NCBI RefSeq assembly: GCF_900110835.1
Contig: NZ_FOJG01000002.1
Coordinates: forward strand, 3,240,698-3,304,697
Direction: 5' to 3'
DNA length: 64,000 nt
From: Chitinophaga arvensicola
GTDB taxonomy: Bacteria; Bacteroidota; Bacteroidia; Chitinophagales; Chitinophagaceae
Shown here piece after piece: positions 50,557-59,277 of the stretch. The translations under genes and the position numbers were made by a program. How positions within the stretch are numbered: the first letter of the stretch is position 1; the number at the start of each line of letters is the position of its first letter. A model generated the notes under the pieces. That model ran no database searches. It was not told where the DNA came from and saw nothing but the letters and a program-made list of their open reading frames with translations.

Positions 50557-51741
50557 TTACCAGCGCACCTTTCCGCCCCCTCCCCATTCAATCCAGTCGG
50601 AAGCTACCCCATCCGACGTTTTCAATCCAAGCTGTATAAAGCCGTATTTACTGATATTATAGCGCAAAGCCAGGCGCATAAAGTAATCGCCCTTTTCACT
50701 ATCACGCTTCCAGGTATAGGTGCCTACTTCGGCTCTTAACTGAAAATGTTTGATATTCAATACATAAGCAAGATGTGCTGCCATCAGCATTTTATCGCTG
50801 GTACGCACCGATCCGTATCGTTTCTGATAGGTCCAGCCGAGGGAACCATCGTAAAAGCCATCTATACCGATACCCACACTGCTTTTATGACTAAAGCGGT
50901 AATCATATCCCATAATCAGGGAAGCCGTTCCATAAAAGGCTTCCAGCTTTTCATCGCTGGAGGCTTGTACCACACCGAAGCCGCCATACAGGCTCAGCTC
51001 ATGATAACGTTTTTGCGGAGGCACGGGATCGGTGATGAAGGTGGGCCGGCGTGCAGCCTCGTAGGTGGGATCTATCTGTTCCTTTACAATGCTGCGGATC
51101 GTATTGTAATGATACCTTACCCCGATGTTCAGCCCGGCCATATTCAGTCCCAGGTTGGGCGTATGCGTGCGGCCATTGGAAAAGTGTGTAAGGTCTATCC
51201 CATAGAGGAAATCAAATGAGTTGGATACTTTCAGCACACCGGTTACACTGAAATTCACATAGGCATCCAGCTTAGAGCCGATGGCATCGTTGAGAGGATT
51301 GGACGTAGAGTCGTAAGGGTTAAGGTCGTAAGTGATCCCAAGCGATAACCCCGCTTCAAAGTGATTACGTTTACGCCGGTGAAAAGGTGCATAAAAAAAA
51401 CCGTACACGCCGCTGGGATTACCCAGGATGGTAGGGTTACCAATATCGCCGGTGTAGAATCCAATGCCATAACTGGGATAATTGAAGACCCGCTGCCACT
51501 CCTTTTCCCCGGTCGACTGCCACCCCATTCTCAGTTCGAGCGACTTGTACCCCTCGTTCAGCGCGTTTTTCAGCTCATCGCCGGAATACAGATGCGTGCC
51601 CCCATGGAGTTTCAGCTCAATATACTTGTGTCTTCCCAGGTTCGGATTTAACCTGGCTTTCTGCCATAAATCAGTGGTATCCTGCGCGGATAGCCATCTT
51701 CCGGATAATAACAATAGAATAAACAGGACTAATTGTTTCAT
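50557..51741 (-). CDS. PagL-like acyloxyacyl hydrolase (lipid A 3-O-deacylase)
   Basis: A 394-residue outer-membrane beta-barrel protein with signal peptide (ending LSAQ, 20). The central motif THFSNG gives His186 and Ser188, matching the His-x-Ser catalytic pair of PagL, followed by TPNLGLNMAGLNIGVRY as in that family. PagL removes the 3-O acyl chain from lipid A. At about 374 mature residues this protein is more than twice the usual PagL length; the extra C-terminal half continues as amphipathic strands (ELSLYGGFGVVQ, ASLIMGYDYRFS, FQLRAEVGTYTW) and could enlarge the barrel. The acidic third triad residue was not identified with certainty. Confidence 0.82.
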   Translation of the reverse strand: MKQLVLFILLLLSGRWLSAQDTTDLWQKARLNPNLGRHKYIELKLHGGTHLYSGDELKNALNEGYKSLELRMGWQSTGEKEWQRVFNYPSYGIGFYTGDIGNPTILGNPSGVYGFFYAPFHRRKRNHFEAGLSLGITYDLNPYDSTSNPLNDAIGSKLDAYVNFSVTGVLKVSNSFDFLYGIDLTHFSNGRTHTPNLGLNMAGLNIGVRYHYNTIRSIVKEQIDPTYEAARRPTFITDPVPPQKRYHELSLYGGFGVVQASSDEKLEAFYGTASLIMGYDYRFSHKSSVGIGIDGFYDGSLGWTYQKRYGSVRTSDKMLMAAHLAYVLNIKHFQLRAEVGTYTWKRDSEKGDYFMRLALRYNISKYGFIQLGLKTSDGVASDWIEWGGGGKVRW

Positions 51742-51893
51742 AAAAAAACGGATGATACCAACGTGTGCAAAACAAGAAATGCCACGGAAAGTTCATCTCT
51801 GCAAAAGGCTTGCCTGTGAAATATTTTATTGATTAACTTGCAGCCGTCTTTAAAAGCCTTATTTTAATTAACATTTCTGTCAATTAATCATTT

Positions 51894-52610
51894 ATGTACA
51901 AAAAATACCTGTTCATAGGAGTCCTGGGATGCTTATCAGCACAAGGCTTCAGTCAGGCTAAACCTGCACCTAAGAAACCGGTGGCTAAAACCGCCGTGAA
52001 AGCTCCGGTATTAAAAAATAAACTGGATTCAGTAAGTTACGGATTGGGCGTAAGTATTGCAGAGAACCTGAAAGCACAGGGCCTCGAAAATATTAACACT
52101 ACCGTACTGGCCAAGGCGTTACAGGATGCATTAAAGAATCAGACATTATTACTGTCAAAAGATCAAGTTGATATGAGCATAAGTAATTATCTGCAGCAGC
52201 TGAAAGCTGACAAAGCTGCAAAGAACCGTGAAGCGGGATTGAAATTCCTGGCGGAAAACAAAGTAAAACCAGGTGTAGTAACGTTACCTGATGGTTTACA
52301 GTACCAGATCCTGAAAGAAGGCAATGGTCCGAAACCCACCGCCAGCGATAAAGTGAAAACACATTACCACGGTACGTTGATCGATGGTACCGTGTTCGAT
52401 AGCTCTGTAGACAGAGGTCAGCCAATTTCCTTCCCTGTGGGTGGTGTTATCAAAGGCTGGACAGAAGCCCTGCAACTGATGCCGGTAGGCTCTAAATGGC
52501 GTCTTTTCATTCCTTCTGAGCTGGCGTACGGCGATCGTGGCGCAGGTCCGAAAATCGGCCCGGGTGCAGCACTGATATTTGATGTGGAGTTGCTCGCTAT
52601 CGAACAATAA
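51894..52610 (+). CDS. FKBP-type peptidyl-prolyl isomerase, Mip/FkpA-like
   Basis: A 238-residue exported isomerase. Signal peptide (about 1-21, GFSQA), a Lys/Pro/Ala-rich spacer (AKPAPKKPVAKTAVKAPV), an N-terminal helical dimerisation domain (about 40-120: SVSYGLGVSIAENLKAQGLE) and a C-terminal FKBP domain (about 135-237) with GTLIDGTVFDSS, FPVGGVIKGWTEALQLMPVGSKWR and IPSELAYGDRGAG. It speeds proline isomerisation in folding envelope proteins. It is monocistronic and shares its terminator with the aro operon. Confidence 0.95.
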   Translation: MYKKYLFIGVLGCLSAQGFSQAKPAPKKPVAKTAVKAPVLKNKLDSVSYGLGVSIAENLKAQGLENINTTVLAKALQDALKNQTLLLSKDQVDMSISNYLQQLKADKAAKNREAGLKFLAENKVKPGVVTLPDGLQYQILKEGNGPKPTASDKVKTHYHGTLIDGTVFDSSVDRGQPISFPVGGVIKGWTEALQLMPVGSKWRLFIPSELAYGDRGAGPKIGPGAALIFDVELLAIEQ

Positions 52611-52620
52611 GCACATTCAT

Positions 52621-52655
52621 AAAAAAGGGAAGGCTTTACCGGCCTTCCCTTTTTT
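52621..52655. terminator. Shared terminator of FKBP gene and aro operon
   Basis: AAAAAAGGGAAGGC (52621-52634) pairs with GCCTTCCCTTTTTT (52642-52655), loop TTTACCG. Works for both directions; marks the end of the aromatic operon on the minus strand. Confidence 0.93.
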
Positions 52656-52662
52656 TATATTT

Positions 52663-53664
52663 TTAGCGAGATGAAAATACTCTTGGTCTCCGCTGCTCCA
52701 GCAGCAGGAAATCGGCCAGCACCATGGCCGTCACGGATTCCAATACTACCGGTACCCGCAGTGCAATGCAAAGGTCATGGCGACCTTTTACACTGAACGT
52801 TTCTACTTCTCCACTCTTTATATTGAGGGTTTGTTGTTCTTTAGGCGTGCTGGACGTTGGTTTTACCGCAATGCGGAATACCAGCGGATTGCCATTGGTA
52901 ATACCGCCTACCACACCGCCGGCATGATTGGATGCGGTTTTACCCGTCATGTCCAGGATCGGATCATTATGTTCCAGCCCTTTCATTTTGGCGGCAGCAA
53001 AGCCGGCGCCGAATTCAATGCCTTTAATAGCAGGGATGGCAAACACCGCATGTGCCAATGCTGATTCCAGCGAGTCGAAGAAAGGCTCTCCCAAACCGAT
53101 TGGTAGCCCGGTTACCACACATTCTACGATACCACCTACTGAATCCTTCGCTGCGATAGCTGTTTCCAGTCCGGCTTCCGGATCAGGATTGCCACCCACT
53201 TCCGTGATGGTAGCATTTACCTGGATTTCTTCACCCAGGATCTTTTTGGCAATGACACCGGCAGCTACCAGGTTTAAGGTAAGTCTGCCGCTAAAATGCC
53301 CGCCACCACGATAGTCTTCAAAGCCGCCGAATTTCTCGGTGGCTACAAAATCGGCATGACCCGGACGCGGAAACTCCCGCAGCTTTTCGTAATCGGTACT
53401 GCGGGTATTATTATTTTCAAAAAGAATGGTAACAGGAGCACCGGTGGTGTAATCGTTGAACACGCCAGATTTGATATACGGCAGGTCTTCCTCCTTGCGG
53501 GGGGTAGTGCCCCTGGAGCCGCCTTTGCGACGTTCCAGGTCTGCCAGGAAATCTTCCTGTTTTAAAGGAATACCGGCAGGTATACCATCTATATTAACGC
53601 CAACGCTGGCGCCATGCGATTCTCCGAAAACATTTACCCTGAATAATCTGCCAAAACTGTTCAC
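52663..53664 (-). CDS. aroC: Chorismate synthase
   Basis: A 333-residue FMN-dependent lyase that converts EPSP to chorismate, the end of the shikimate pathway. Diagnostic segments are present: GRLFRVNVFGESHG (N-terminus), RPGHADFVATEKFG, GGGHFSGRLTLNLVAAGVIAKK and GGITNGNPL. It is shorter than the common 350-390 residues, and the C-terminal signature reads GRHDLCIALRVPVVLESVTA where most enzymes have RHDPC...PR; I recall similar variation in Bacteroidota. Last gene of the seven-gene operon, 55 bases after aroA with a hairpin in the gap. Confidence 0.95.
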   Translation of the reverse strand: MNSFGRLFRVNVFGESHGASVGVNIDGIPAGIPLKQEDFLADLERRKGGSRGTTPRKEEDLPYIKSGVFNDYTTGAPVTILFENNNTRSTDYEKLREFPRPGHADFVATEKFGGFEDYRGGGHFSGRLTLNLVAAGVIAKKILGEEIQVNATITEVGGNPDPEAGLETAIAAKDSVGGIVECVVTGLPIGLGEPFFDSLESALAHAVFAIPAIKGIEFGAGFAAAKMKGLEHNDPILDMTGKTASNHAGGVVGGITNGNPLVFRIAVKPTSSTPKEQQTLNIKSGEVETFSVKGRHDLCIALRVPVVLESVTAMVLADFLLLEQRRPRVFSSR

Positions 53665-53684
53665 ACACTGAAGATTTAAAGTGA

Positions 53685-53712
53685 AGTTCCCGGCAGTACA
53701 CTGCCGGGAACT
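53685..53712 (-). other. Intercistronic hairpin aroA-aroC
   Basis: AGTTCCCGGCAG (53685-53696) and CTGCCGGGAACT (53701-53712) pair perfectly around TACA. On the minus strand no T run follows (TCACTTTAAAT), so it looks like a stability or processing element rather than a full terminator. Confidence 0.65.
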
Positions 53713-53719
53713 AAAAAAT

Positions 53720-54982
53720 TTATACGGTTACGGCTACCTTACCACCCAGCAATTCCAGGTGATCATAAAATTCCGGGTAGGATTTATTGATGGCCTCTGC
53801 ATTGTCGATGATCACCGGACCATCAGCGGTTAAAGCGGCTACAGCACAGGCCATCGCAATACGGTGGTCGTTGTGCGAATGTACATGTGCGCCTTTGATA
53901 CCAGTGCCACCGTGTACCAGCATGATATCGCCCTGCAGATCTATTTTAATACCCATCTTGCCGAATTCTTCCTGCAGTGTTAAACCACGGTCGCTTTCTT
54001 TATGTGCCAGACGGCTTACGCCTTTAATTTTCGTAGTGCCGTTGCAGTTAGCAGCCAGTGCTACCAGCGGAGGGAACAGGTCGGGGCAATCTGTAGCATC
54101 TATTTCAAATGCGTTTAAACCACCTTTCTCAATATTCACGGTAAATACGCCGGACATCATCTGTGCACCAGCTTTTTCCAACGCTTCCAGGATGGCTTTA
54201 TCCGACTGTGCAGAGGAAGTATTCAGATGTTGTACTTCTGCTTTACCGGCTACTGCTGCTGCTACCAGCAGGAATGCAGCGCCGCTCCAGTCGCCTTCTA
54301 CCGTATAGTCGCAGGCGTTATACGCCTGTTGCTTACCGAAGTGGAAGGTTTCAAAATTCTTTTCTTCCACCTGAACACCAAAATGTGCCATCAGCTGGAG
54401 GGTTAACGCAATGTATGGTTTGCTTTTCAGATCCGTAACGGTAATGGTTACGTTTTCTGCGGCTGCACCATAGGCCATGAGCAGTCCGGTGAGGAACTGG
54501 GAACTCAGGGAACCATCGATGGTAATATTTTTAGGTTGCAAAGGACCTTGAATGTGCAGGGGTAATTTACCACCCTGTGTAGTGCACTTCACATCCAGTT
54601 GCGGTAATACTTCTTCGAAGAAGTCCATCGGACGGGTAGTTAAGCTACCATGTCCTTCTATGGTAATAGGGAGAGACGACAAAGCCGCAATGGGAGTAAA
54701 CATACGGATACCCAAACCGGATTCACCACAGTTGATTTCATCATAAAACGGCGCAACGCCATTACTGGTGATTTCGAAATGATCGTATTCGCGTTTTATT
54801 TTAGCACCCAGATTTTCGGCTACTTCCAGTGCTGCCAGGCAGTCATTGCTGAGGCCCGGGTTACGGATAATGCTCTTTCCTTTTGCCAGCAACGCCGCTG
54901 CCACAGCGCGTTGCATTGCGCTTTTGGAAGGATTCGCCGTAACGGTGCCTTTTATGATGGCTGGTGATACAGTAACTTGCAT
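53720..54982 (-). CDS. aroA: 3-Phosphoshikimate 1-carboxyvinyltransferase (EPSP synthase)
   Basis: A 420-residue enzyme that adds enolpyruvate from PEP to shikimate 3-phosphate. Two inside-out alpha/beta domains; motifs include TANPSKSAMQRAVAAALLAKG (substrate-binding Lys, Ser), GESGLGIRMF in place of the more common GNSGTAxR glycine motif, DGSLSSQFLTGLLMA and NDHRIAMA near the C-terminus. The altered glycine loop sits at the PEP/glyphosate site; I recall GESGLGIRMF-like loops in other Bacteroidota. Sixth gene of the operon, 39 bases after aroB. Confidence 0.95.
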   Translation of the reverse strand: MQVTVSPAIIKGTVTANPSKSAMQRAVAAALLAKGKSIIRNPGLSNDCLAALEVAENLGAKIKREYDHFEITSNGVAPFYDEINCGESGLGIRMFTPIAALSSLPITIEGHGSLTTRPMDFFEEVLPQLDVKCTTQGGKLPLHIQGPLQPKNITIDGSLSSQFLTGLLMAYGAAAENVTITVTDLKSKPYIALTLQLMAHFGVQVEEKNFETFHFGKQQAYNACDYTVEGDWSGAAFLLVAAAVAGKAEVQHLNTSSAQSDKAILEALEKAGAQMMSGVFTVNIEKGGLNAFEIDATDCPDLFPPLVALAANCNGTTKIKGVSRLAHKESDRGLTLQEEFGKMGIKIDLQGDIMLVHGGTGIKGAHVHSHNDHRIAMACAVAALTADGPVIIDNAEAINKSYPEFYDHLELLGGKVAVTV

Positions 54983-55021
54983 ATGTATATTTCGTCCGCC
55001 TTTAATTGATTAGAAAAAAAT

Positions 55022-56047
55022 TTACAACTCCTGCAGTAACAACTTCAGTTCTGCAATGGGAATAGGCATAGTGGTGGCTTTCCCGATCTGTTCCAGTAAT
55101 ACAAAGTGTATGACGTCTTTCTCCCGCTTTTTATCCAGTTTGAAGATGTCGAACACGGCGTCTTTATCAGAGGTAAAAGCAACGGGCAGCTGGTAATCAC
55201 TGATCAGTTTAATCAGCCGGATGGTTTGATCTGCCGGCAGGTTCATCAGCTTCTCCGAAAAACGGGTAGCTGCTACCATACCGATGGCCACGGCTTTACC
55301 GTGTGCTATGTGTTCCAGCTTTTCTACGGCATGCCCGAGGGTATGACCAAAGTTTAACCAGCGACGGGGACCGTTTTCCAGTTCATCTTCCAGTACCACC
55401 TTTGTTTTGGCAGCCACAGATTTATTGACCAGGTATTCCAGAACAGTGACATCACGCGCCAATGCCTTTTCTTTATTCACTTCGAGATAATCGAACAGTT
55501 CTGCATCCATGATACAGGCATATTTGATGATCTCAGCAAAGCCGTTGTGCCACTCTTCTGCAGGCATGGTGAGCGGCAGACTGTAGTCGAACAGGATAAA
55601 CGCCGGCTGACGGATAATGCCCAGCAGGTTTTTCTGTTTACCATGACTTACACCGTTTTTGCCACCAATAGAAGCATCTACCTGTGCCAGCAAAGTAGTG
55701 GGAACAAAGCCAAAGGGAATACCGCGCATATAAATACTGGCGGCAAAGCCGGCAACATCCGTGAGCATACCGCCACCAATGCCTACCAGCGTGGTTTTGC
55801 GATCCGCTTCAAATGAAATAAGACCATCGATGATCTTTTCCACTGTCGCCATGTTCTTCACATCCTCTCCTGCGGTGACCACAATTTTTTTCCAATCGCG
55901 CAAATGATGACCGTGATGGTATTCCACATTTTCATCTATCACCAGTACTGCCCTGTTACGGTCTACATGATTGCCCAGTTGCAGCAGGCTTTCACCTAAA
56001 TAATAGGTAGTTTCCTGTTGTTGAAACTGGTGGATTTGTTTGAGCAT
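55022..56047 (-). CDS. aroB: 3-Dehydroquinate synthase
   Basis: A 341-residue NAD- and metal-dependent enzyme that converts DAHP to 3-dehydroquinate, the second shikimate step. The NAD-binding motif GIGGGMLTDVAGFAASIYMRGI, the substrate loop FVPTTLLAQVDASIGGKNGV and metal ligands including the FGHTLGHAVE histidines are present. Fifth gene of the operon, separated from the upstream DAHP synthase gene by 82 bases that hold a terminator-like hairpin. Confidence 0.96.
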   Translation of the reverse strand: MLKQIHQFQQQETTYYLGESLLQLGNHVDRNRAVLVIDENVEYHHGHHLRDWKKIVVTAGEDVKNMATVEKIIDGLISFEADRKTTLVGIGGGMLTDVAGFAASIYMRGIPFGFVPTTLLAQVDASIGGKNGVSHGKQKNLLGIIRQPAFILFDYSLPLTMPAEEWHNGFAEIIKYACIMDAELFDYLEVNKEKALARDVTVLEYLVNKSVAAKTKVVLEDELENGPRRWLNFGHTLGHAVEKLEHIAHGKAVAIGMVAATRFSEKLMNLPADQTIRLIKLISDYQLPVAFTSDKDAVFDIFKLDKKREKDVIHFVLLEQIGKATTMPIPIAELKLLLQEL

Positions 56048-56081
56048 TTATCGGTTAGCTTTAGCGTTGGGAAAAACTACT

Positions 56082-56121
56082 GCCGGCTTTTTGTCAGGAT
56101 ACCTGACGGTTAAAAGCCGGC
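56082..56121 (-). terminator. Terminator-like hairpin inside the aro operon
   Basis: GCCGGCTTTT (56082-56091) pairs with AAAAGCCGGC (56112-56121), and inside it GTCAGG pairs with CCTGAC around ATA. On the minus strand the stem is followed by AGTAGTTTTTCCC, so partial termination between the DAHP synthase gene and aroB is plausible. Confidence 0.6.
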
Positions 56122-56129
56122 TGCGGTAT

Positions 56130-57233
56130 CTACTTATCTTCGTTCATTACTTTGTTCTGACGGTTGATGGATTCCAGGTGAACCGCATCGAAGTATTTCA
56201 CGATGAAGTCTTTGGTCAGACCCAGTTTCTCACCTTTCGCTACAGCGCGGTCCAGGATTTCATTCCAGCGGTTCGTCTGCAGGATGGTGATGTTATTTTC
56301 TTTCTTGTATACACCGATCTTCTCTGCAATTTTCATACGGTTGCCGAGCAACAGCATGATTTCATCATCTACCTGGTTGATCTGCGCACGCAGTTTTTCC
56401 AGTGCAGAGTTAAAATCTTTTTTATCGGAATGCTCTCTTCTCCAGGTGATACCGTCCAGCAGTTCAGCCAGTTTCTCAGGAGTAACCTGTTGTTTGGCAT
56501 CGCTCCATGCGTTGTCCGGATCTACGTGAGTTTCCAGCATCAGACCATCATAATCCAGGTCGATTGCTTCCTGGGAAACTTCCTGCAGGATATCGCGGCG
56601 GCCGGAGATGTGAGAAGGATCGCAGATCATTGGCAGTTCAGGCATACGGCGTTTCAGCTCAATAGCCAGGTGCCACATCGGCGCGTTACGGTATTGGGTA
56701 TTGCCATAGCTGGAGAAGCCACGGTGAATCAGACCTACTTTATTGATACCAGCTTTCTGGATTCTTTCTACCGCACCGATCCAGAGTTCCAGATCCGGGT
56801 TGATAGGGTTTTTAATTAAAACGGTCGTATCCACGCCTCTCAGTGCATCGGCTACTTCCTGCACAGAGAATGGGTTTACGGTAGTACGGGCGCCTACCCA
56901 CAGAATATCCACACCGAAATGCAGCGCATCTTCCACCTGTTTGGCTGTAGCCACTTCCACCGCTAAAGGCAGGCCGGTGATTTCGCGGGCTTTCTGCAGC
57001 CATGCAAGACCTTTGGTACCAATACCTTCGAAAGAACCCGGACGGGTACGTGGTTTCCAGATACCAGCGCGTAAAACGTCCACTTTACCTGTTTTCTGCA
57101 AGGCCAGCGCGGTAGCTAATACCTGCTCTTCGGTTTCTGCACTGCAGGGTCCGGAAATGATCAACGGCTTTTTATCGGAAGACGGATCGGAGAATTTAGT
57201 TTTGGATAATATCTGTTCCATTGTCTGTACCAT
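56130..57233 (-). CDS. Bifunctional DAHP synthase / chorismate mutase (AroQ type)
   Basis: A 367-residue fusion. The N-terminal DAHP synthase (about 20-260; PLIISGPCSAETEEQV, GIWKPRTRPGSFEGIG, PMICDPSHISGRRD) condenses PEP and erythrose 4-phosphate, the entry of the shikimate pathway. The C-terminal helical domain (about 270-365; LEKLRAQINQVDDEIMLLLG) is an AroQ chorismate mutase making prephenate. Fusions of this order let chorismate or prephenate act as a feedback signal on the synthase. Fourth gene of the operon, 33 bases after tyrA. The start could also be the ATG at 57221. Confidence 0.96.
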   Translation of the reverse strand: MVQTMEQILSKTKFSDPSSDKKPLIISGPCSAETEEQVLATALALQKTGKVDVLRAGIWKPRTRPGSFEGIGTKGLAWLQKAREITGLPLAVEVATAKQVEDALHFGVDILWVGARTTVNPFSVQEVADALRGVDTTVLIKNPINPDLELWIGAVERIQKAGINKVGLIHRGFSSYGNTQYRNAPMWHLAIELKRRMPELPMICDPSHISGRRDILQEVSQEAIDLDYDGLMLETHVDPDNAWSDAKQQVTPEKLAELLDGITWRREHSDKKDFNSALEKLRAQINQVDDEIMLLLGNRMKIAEKIGVYKKENNITILQTNRWNEILDRAVAKGEKLGLTKDFIVKYFDAVHLESINRQNKVMNEDK

Positions 57234-57266
57234 AGTATTGAAGTTAAGTAGATTATCAGAATTTAA

Positions 57267-58109
57267 TTATTTCAGGATCTTCCTGATTTTATTTGATTTT
57301 TGAATAAGCTTGTAAAAAGTGTCGTAGTCTTCTGTTTCCAGCAACGTTTTCATCTGTTGTAACTGGCTGATATGTTCGTCCAGTACGTCGAGTACGTTGT
57401 TGCGGTTATGTTTGAAGATAGGTACCCACATATCAGGAGAGCTTTTCGCAAGACGAACGGTAGATTCAAAACCACCGCTGGCCAGTTCGAAAATCCGTCC
57501 GGACTCCTTCTCTTTTTTGAGCACTGTTAATGCCAGTGCAAAGGAGGTGATATGGGAAATATGCGACACATAGGCCGTGTGCAGGTCATGCTCTTCCGCA
57601 TTCATATATACGGTTCGCATCTGCAATTGGTCGACCATGTTTTCCACTACTTCCAGGGCGTCTTCATCGCTGTTTTTCACATCGCAGAGCACCATGGTTT
57701 TGTTTACGAAAAGGTTGCGTACCGCAGCGTCGGGGCCGGAATACTCGGTGCCGGCCATCGGGTGGGCCGCCACGAAACGTCCTCTGTTGGGATGACCGGC
57801 AACGAGTTGCAGTATTTTTTCTTTAGTAGATCCTACATCCATAATCACCTGGCCAGGGCGTGCTTTATCCATAATGGCGGGCAATGCCTGCAGCACTGCA
57901 TCCACGGGAATGGCCAGTATTACCAGGTCTGAGCGCGTCATGGCGTCGTCGAGACTGGCCCCTTCATCGATGATATTCAGCTCCAGTGCTCTTTGCAGAT
58001 GCTCCTGGTTCTGATCTACCCCGATGATCCTGTCGACCGCGCCTTTTTCTTTCAGCGTGATCGCCAGTGAGCCACCTATTAAACCGGTTCCTATTATTGT
58101 TGCAATCAT
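57267..58109 (-). CDS. tyrA: Prephenate dehydrogenase
   Basis: A 280-residue NAD(P)-dependent enzyme that oxidises and decarboxylates prephenate to 4-hydroxyphenylpyruvate, the tyrosine branch. Rossmann motif IIGTGLIGGSLAI (4-16), the VDVG-like IMDVGSTKEKI, catalytic HPMAGTEYSGPDAA and the C-terminal helical dimerisation domain with LASGGFESTVRLAKSSPDMW. No ACT domain, so tyrosine feedback would have to come elsewhere. The start overlaps the end of the aminotransferase gene by 4 bases (translational coupling). Confidence 0.95.
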   Translation of the reverse strand: MIATIIGTGLIGGSLAITLKEKGAVDRIIGVDQNQEHLQRALELNIIDEGASLDDAMTRSDLVILAIPVDAVLQALPAIMDKARPGQVIMDVGSTKEKILQLVAGHPNRGRFVAAHPMAGTEYSGPDAAVRNLFVNKTMVLCDVKNSDEDALEVVENMVDQLQMRTVYMNAEEHDLHTAYVSHISHITSFALALTVLKKEKESGRIFELASGGFESTVRLAKSSPDMWVPIFKHNRNNVLDVLDEHISQLQQMKTLLETEDYDTFYKLIQKSNKIRKILK

Positions 58110-59269
58110 TTTACGTTTGTTTTGATACGTTCTATCGCCTCCTGGAATACTTTCTCATCCTGACAGAGACTCACTCTGATATAGCCGTTTCCGTTACTTC
58201 CGAAAATACCGCCCGGAGTAATGAATACACGTGCTTTTTGCAGTATTTCGTCTGTCAGCGTATAGCCGTTTTCGATATTGGCCGGTATCTTCGCCCAAAC
58301 GAACATACCTACCTGGTTTTTATCGTATGTGCAATGCAGCAGATCCAGTAGTTGAAATACTTTTTCCCTGCGTGCACGGTAAATTTTATTTAAATCATCG
58401 TACCAGTCTTTCCCCAGCTGCAACGCCTGAACAGCGGCCATTTGCATGGGCTGGAACATACCGGAATCCATATTACTTTTAAAGCGTAATACCTGTGCAA
58501 TCCATTCTGCTTTGCCCACCAGCATTCCAATGCGCCAGCCGGCCATGTTGGAGGATTTGCTGAGTGAGTTCAGTTCCAGAACTACCTCCTTTGCACCTTC
58601 AAACTGTAACAGGCTTTCCGGTTGTTCATTCAGGATAAAGCTATATGGATTGTCATGGCAGATCAGGATGTTATGCTGTTTGGCAAAGGTGATCAGCTTT
58701 GCGGCAAACTCCCGGTTTACCTTTGCTCCGGTAGGCATATGCGGATAGTTTACCCACATCAGCTTCACTTTGCTCAGGTCTTTTTTGGCCAGTGCATCCA
58801 GATCGGGCAACCAGCTGTTTTCTTCGGTCAGGTCATAATCAACAACAGTAGCACCACTCAGGTTCACTGCAGAGCGATAGGTAGGATAACCCGGATTAGG
58901 GATCAGGGCTTCATCTCCTTCCTGCAGGTAGGTCATGCAGATGTGCATAATACCTTCTTTGGAACCTATCAGCGGCAATACTTCTGTATCCGGATTCAGG
59001 GTTACGTTGTAATAGCGCTGATACCAATCGGCCATTGCTTTACGCAGGGCCGGAATACCTTTGTAGCCCTGGTAGTTATGGGTATTCGGTAATGCAGCAT
59101 TTTCGTTTAATGCAGCCACCACGGAAGGATGAGGTGGTAAGTCCGGACTACCGATACCGAGGTTGATCACCCTGGTACCTGTCTGGTTCATTTCCTCAAT
59201 TTCCCTGAGTTTTTTGGAGAAGTAATATTCTTCTGTGCCCTGTAATCTTTTAGCGACCTGTATCTGCAT
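58106..59269 (-). CDS. Class I/II PLP aminotransferase (aromatic branch)
   Basis: A 387-residue PLP-dependent aminotransferase. The Schiff-base lysine is Lys238 in NSLSKSSNMAGWRIGM; PLP ring and phosphate contacts are seen in IGSKEGI, NPGYPTYR and CHDNPYS. Position between pheA and tyrA strongly suggests it transaminates phenylpyruvate and 4-hydroxyphenylpyruvate to Phe and Tyr, or prephenate to arogenate. By sequence alone it resembles aspartate, alanine or LL-diaminopimelate-type aminotransferases, so the substrate is an inference from the operon. It starts 8 bases after pheA. Confidence 0.92.
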   Translation of the reverse strand: MQIQVAKRLQGTEEYYFSKKLREIEEMNQTGTRVINLGIGSPDLPPHPSVVAALNENAALPNTHNYQGYKGIPALRKAMADWYQRYYNVTLNPDTEVLPLIGSKEGIMHICMTYLQEGDEALIPNPGYPTYRSAVNLSGATVVDYDLTEENSWLPDLDALAKKDLSKVKLMWVNYPHMPTGAKVNREFAAKLITFAKQHNILICHDNPYSFILNEQPESLLQFEGAKEVVLELNSLSKSSNMAGWRIGMLVGKAEWIAQVLRFKSNMDSGMFQPMQMAAVQALQLGKDWYDDLNKIYRARREKVFQLLDLLHCTYDKNQVGMFVWAKIPANIENGYTLTDEILQKARVFITPGGIFGSNGNGYIRVSLCQDEKVFQEAIERIKTNVK

Positions 59270-59277
59270 AAAACTGA

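Noticed and set aside
52663..53664. A possible frameshift or truncation in aroC because it is short and its signature is divergent.
   Set aside because: The frame is open throughout, starts and ends with recognisable family segments, and Bacteroidota homologues with similar variants are plausible; no continuation is seen in other frames after the stop.
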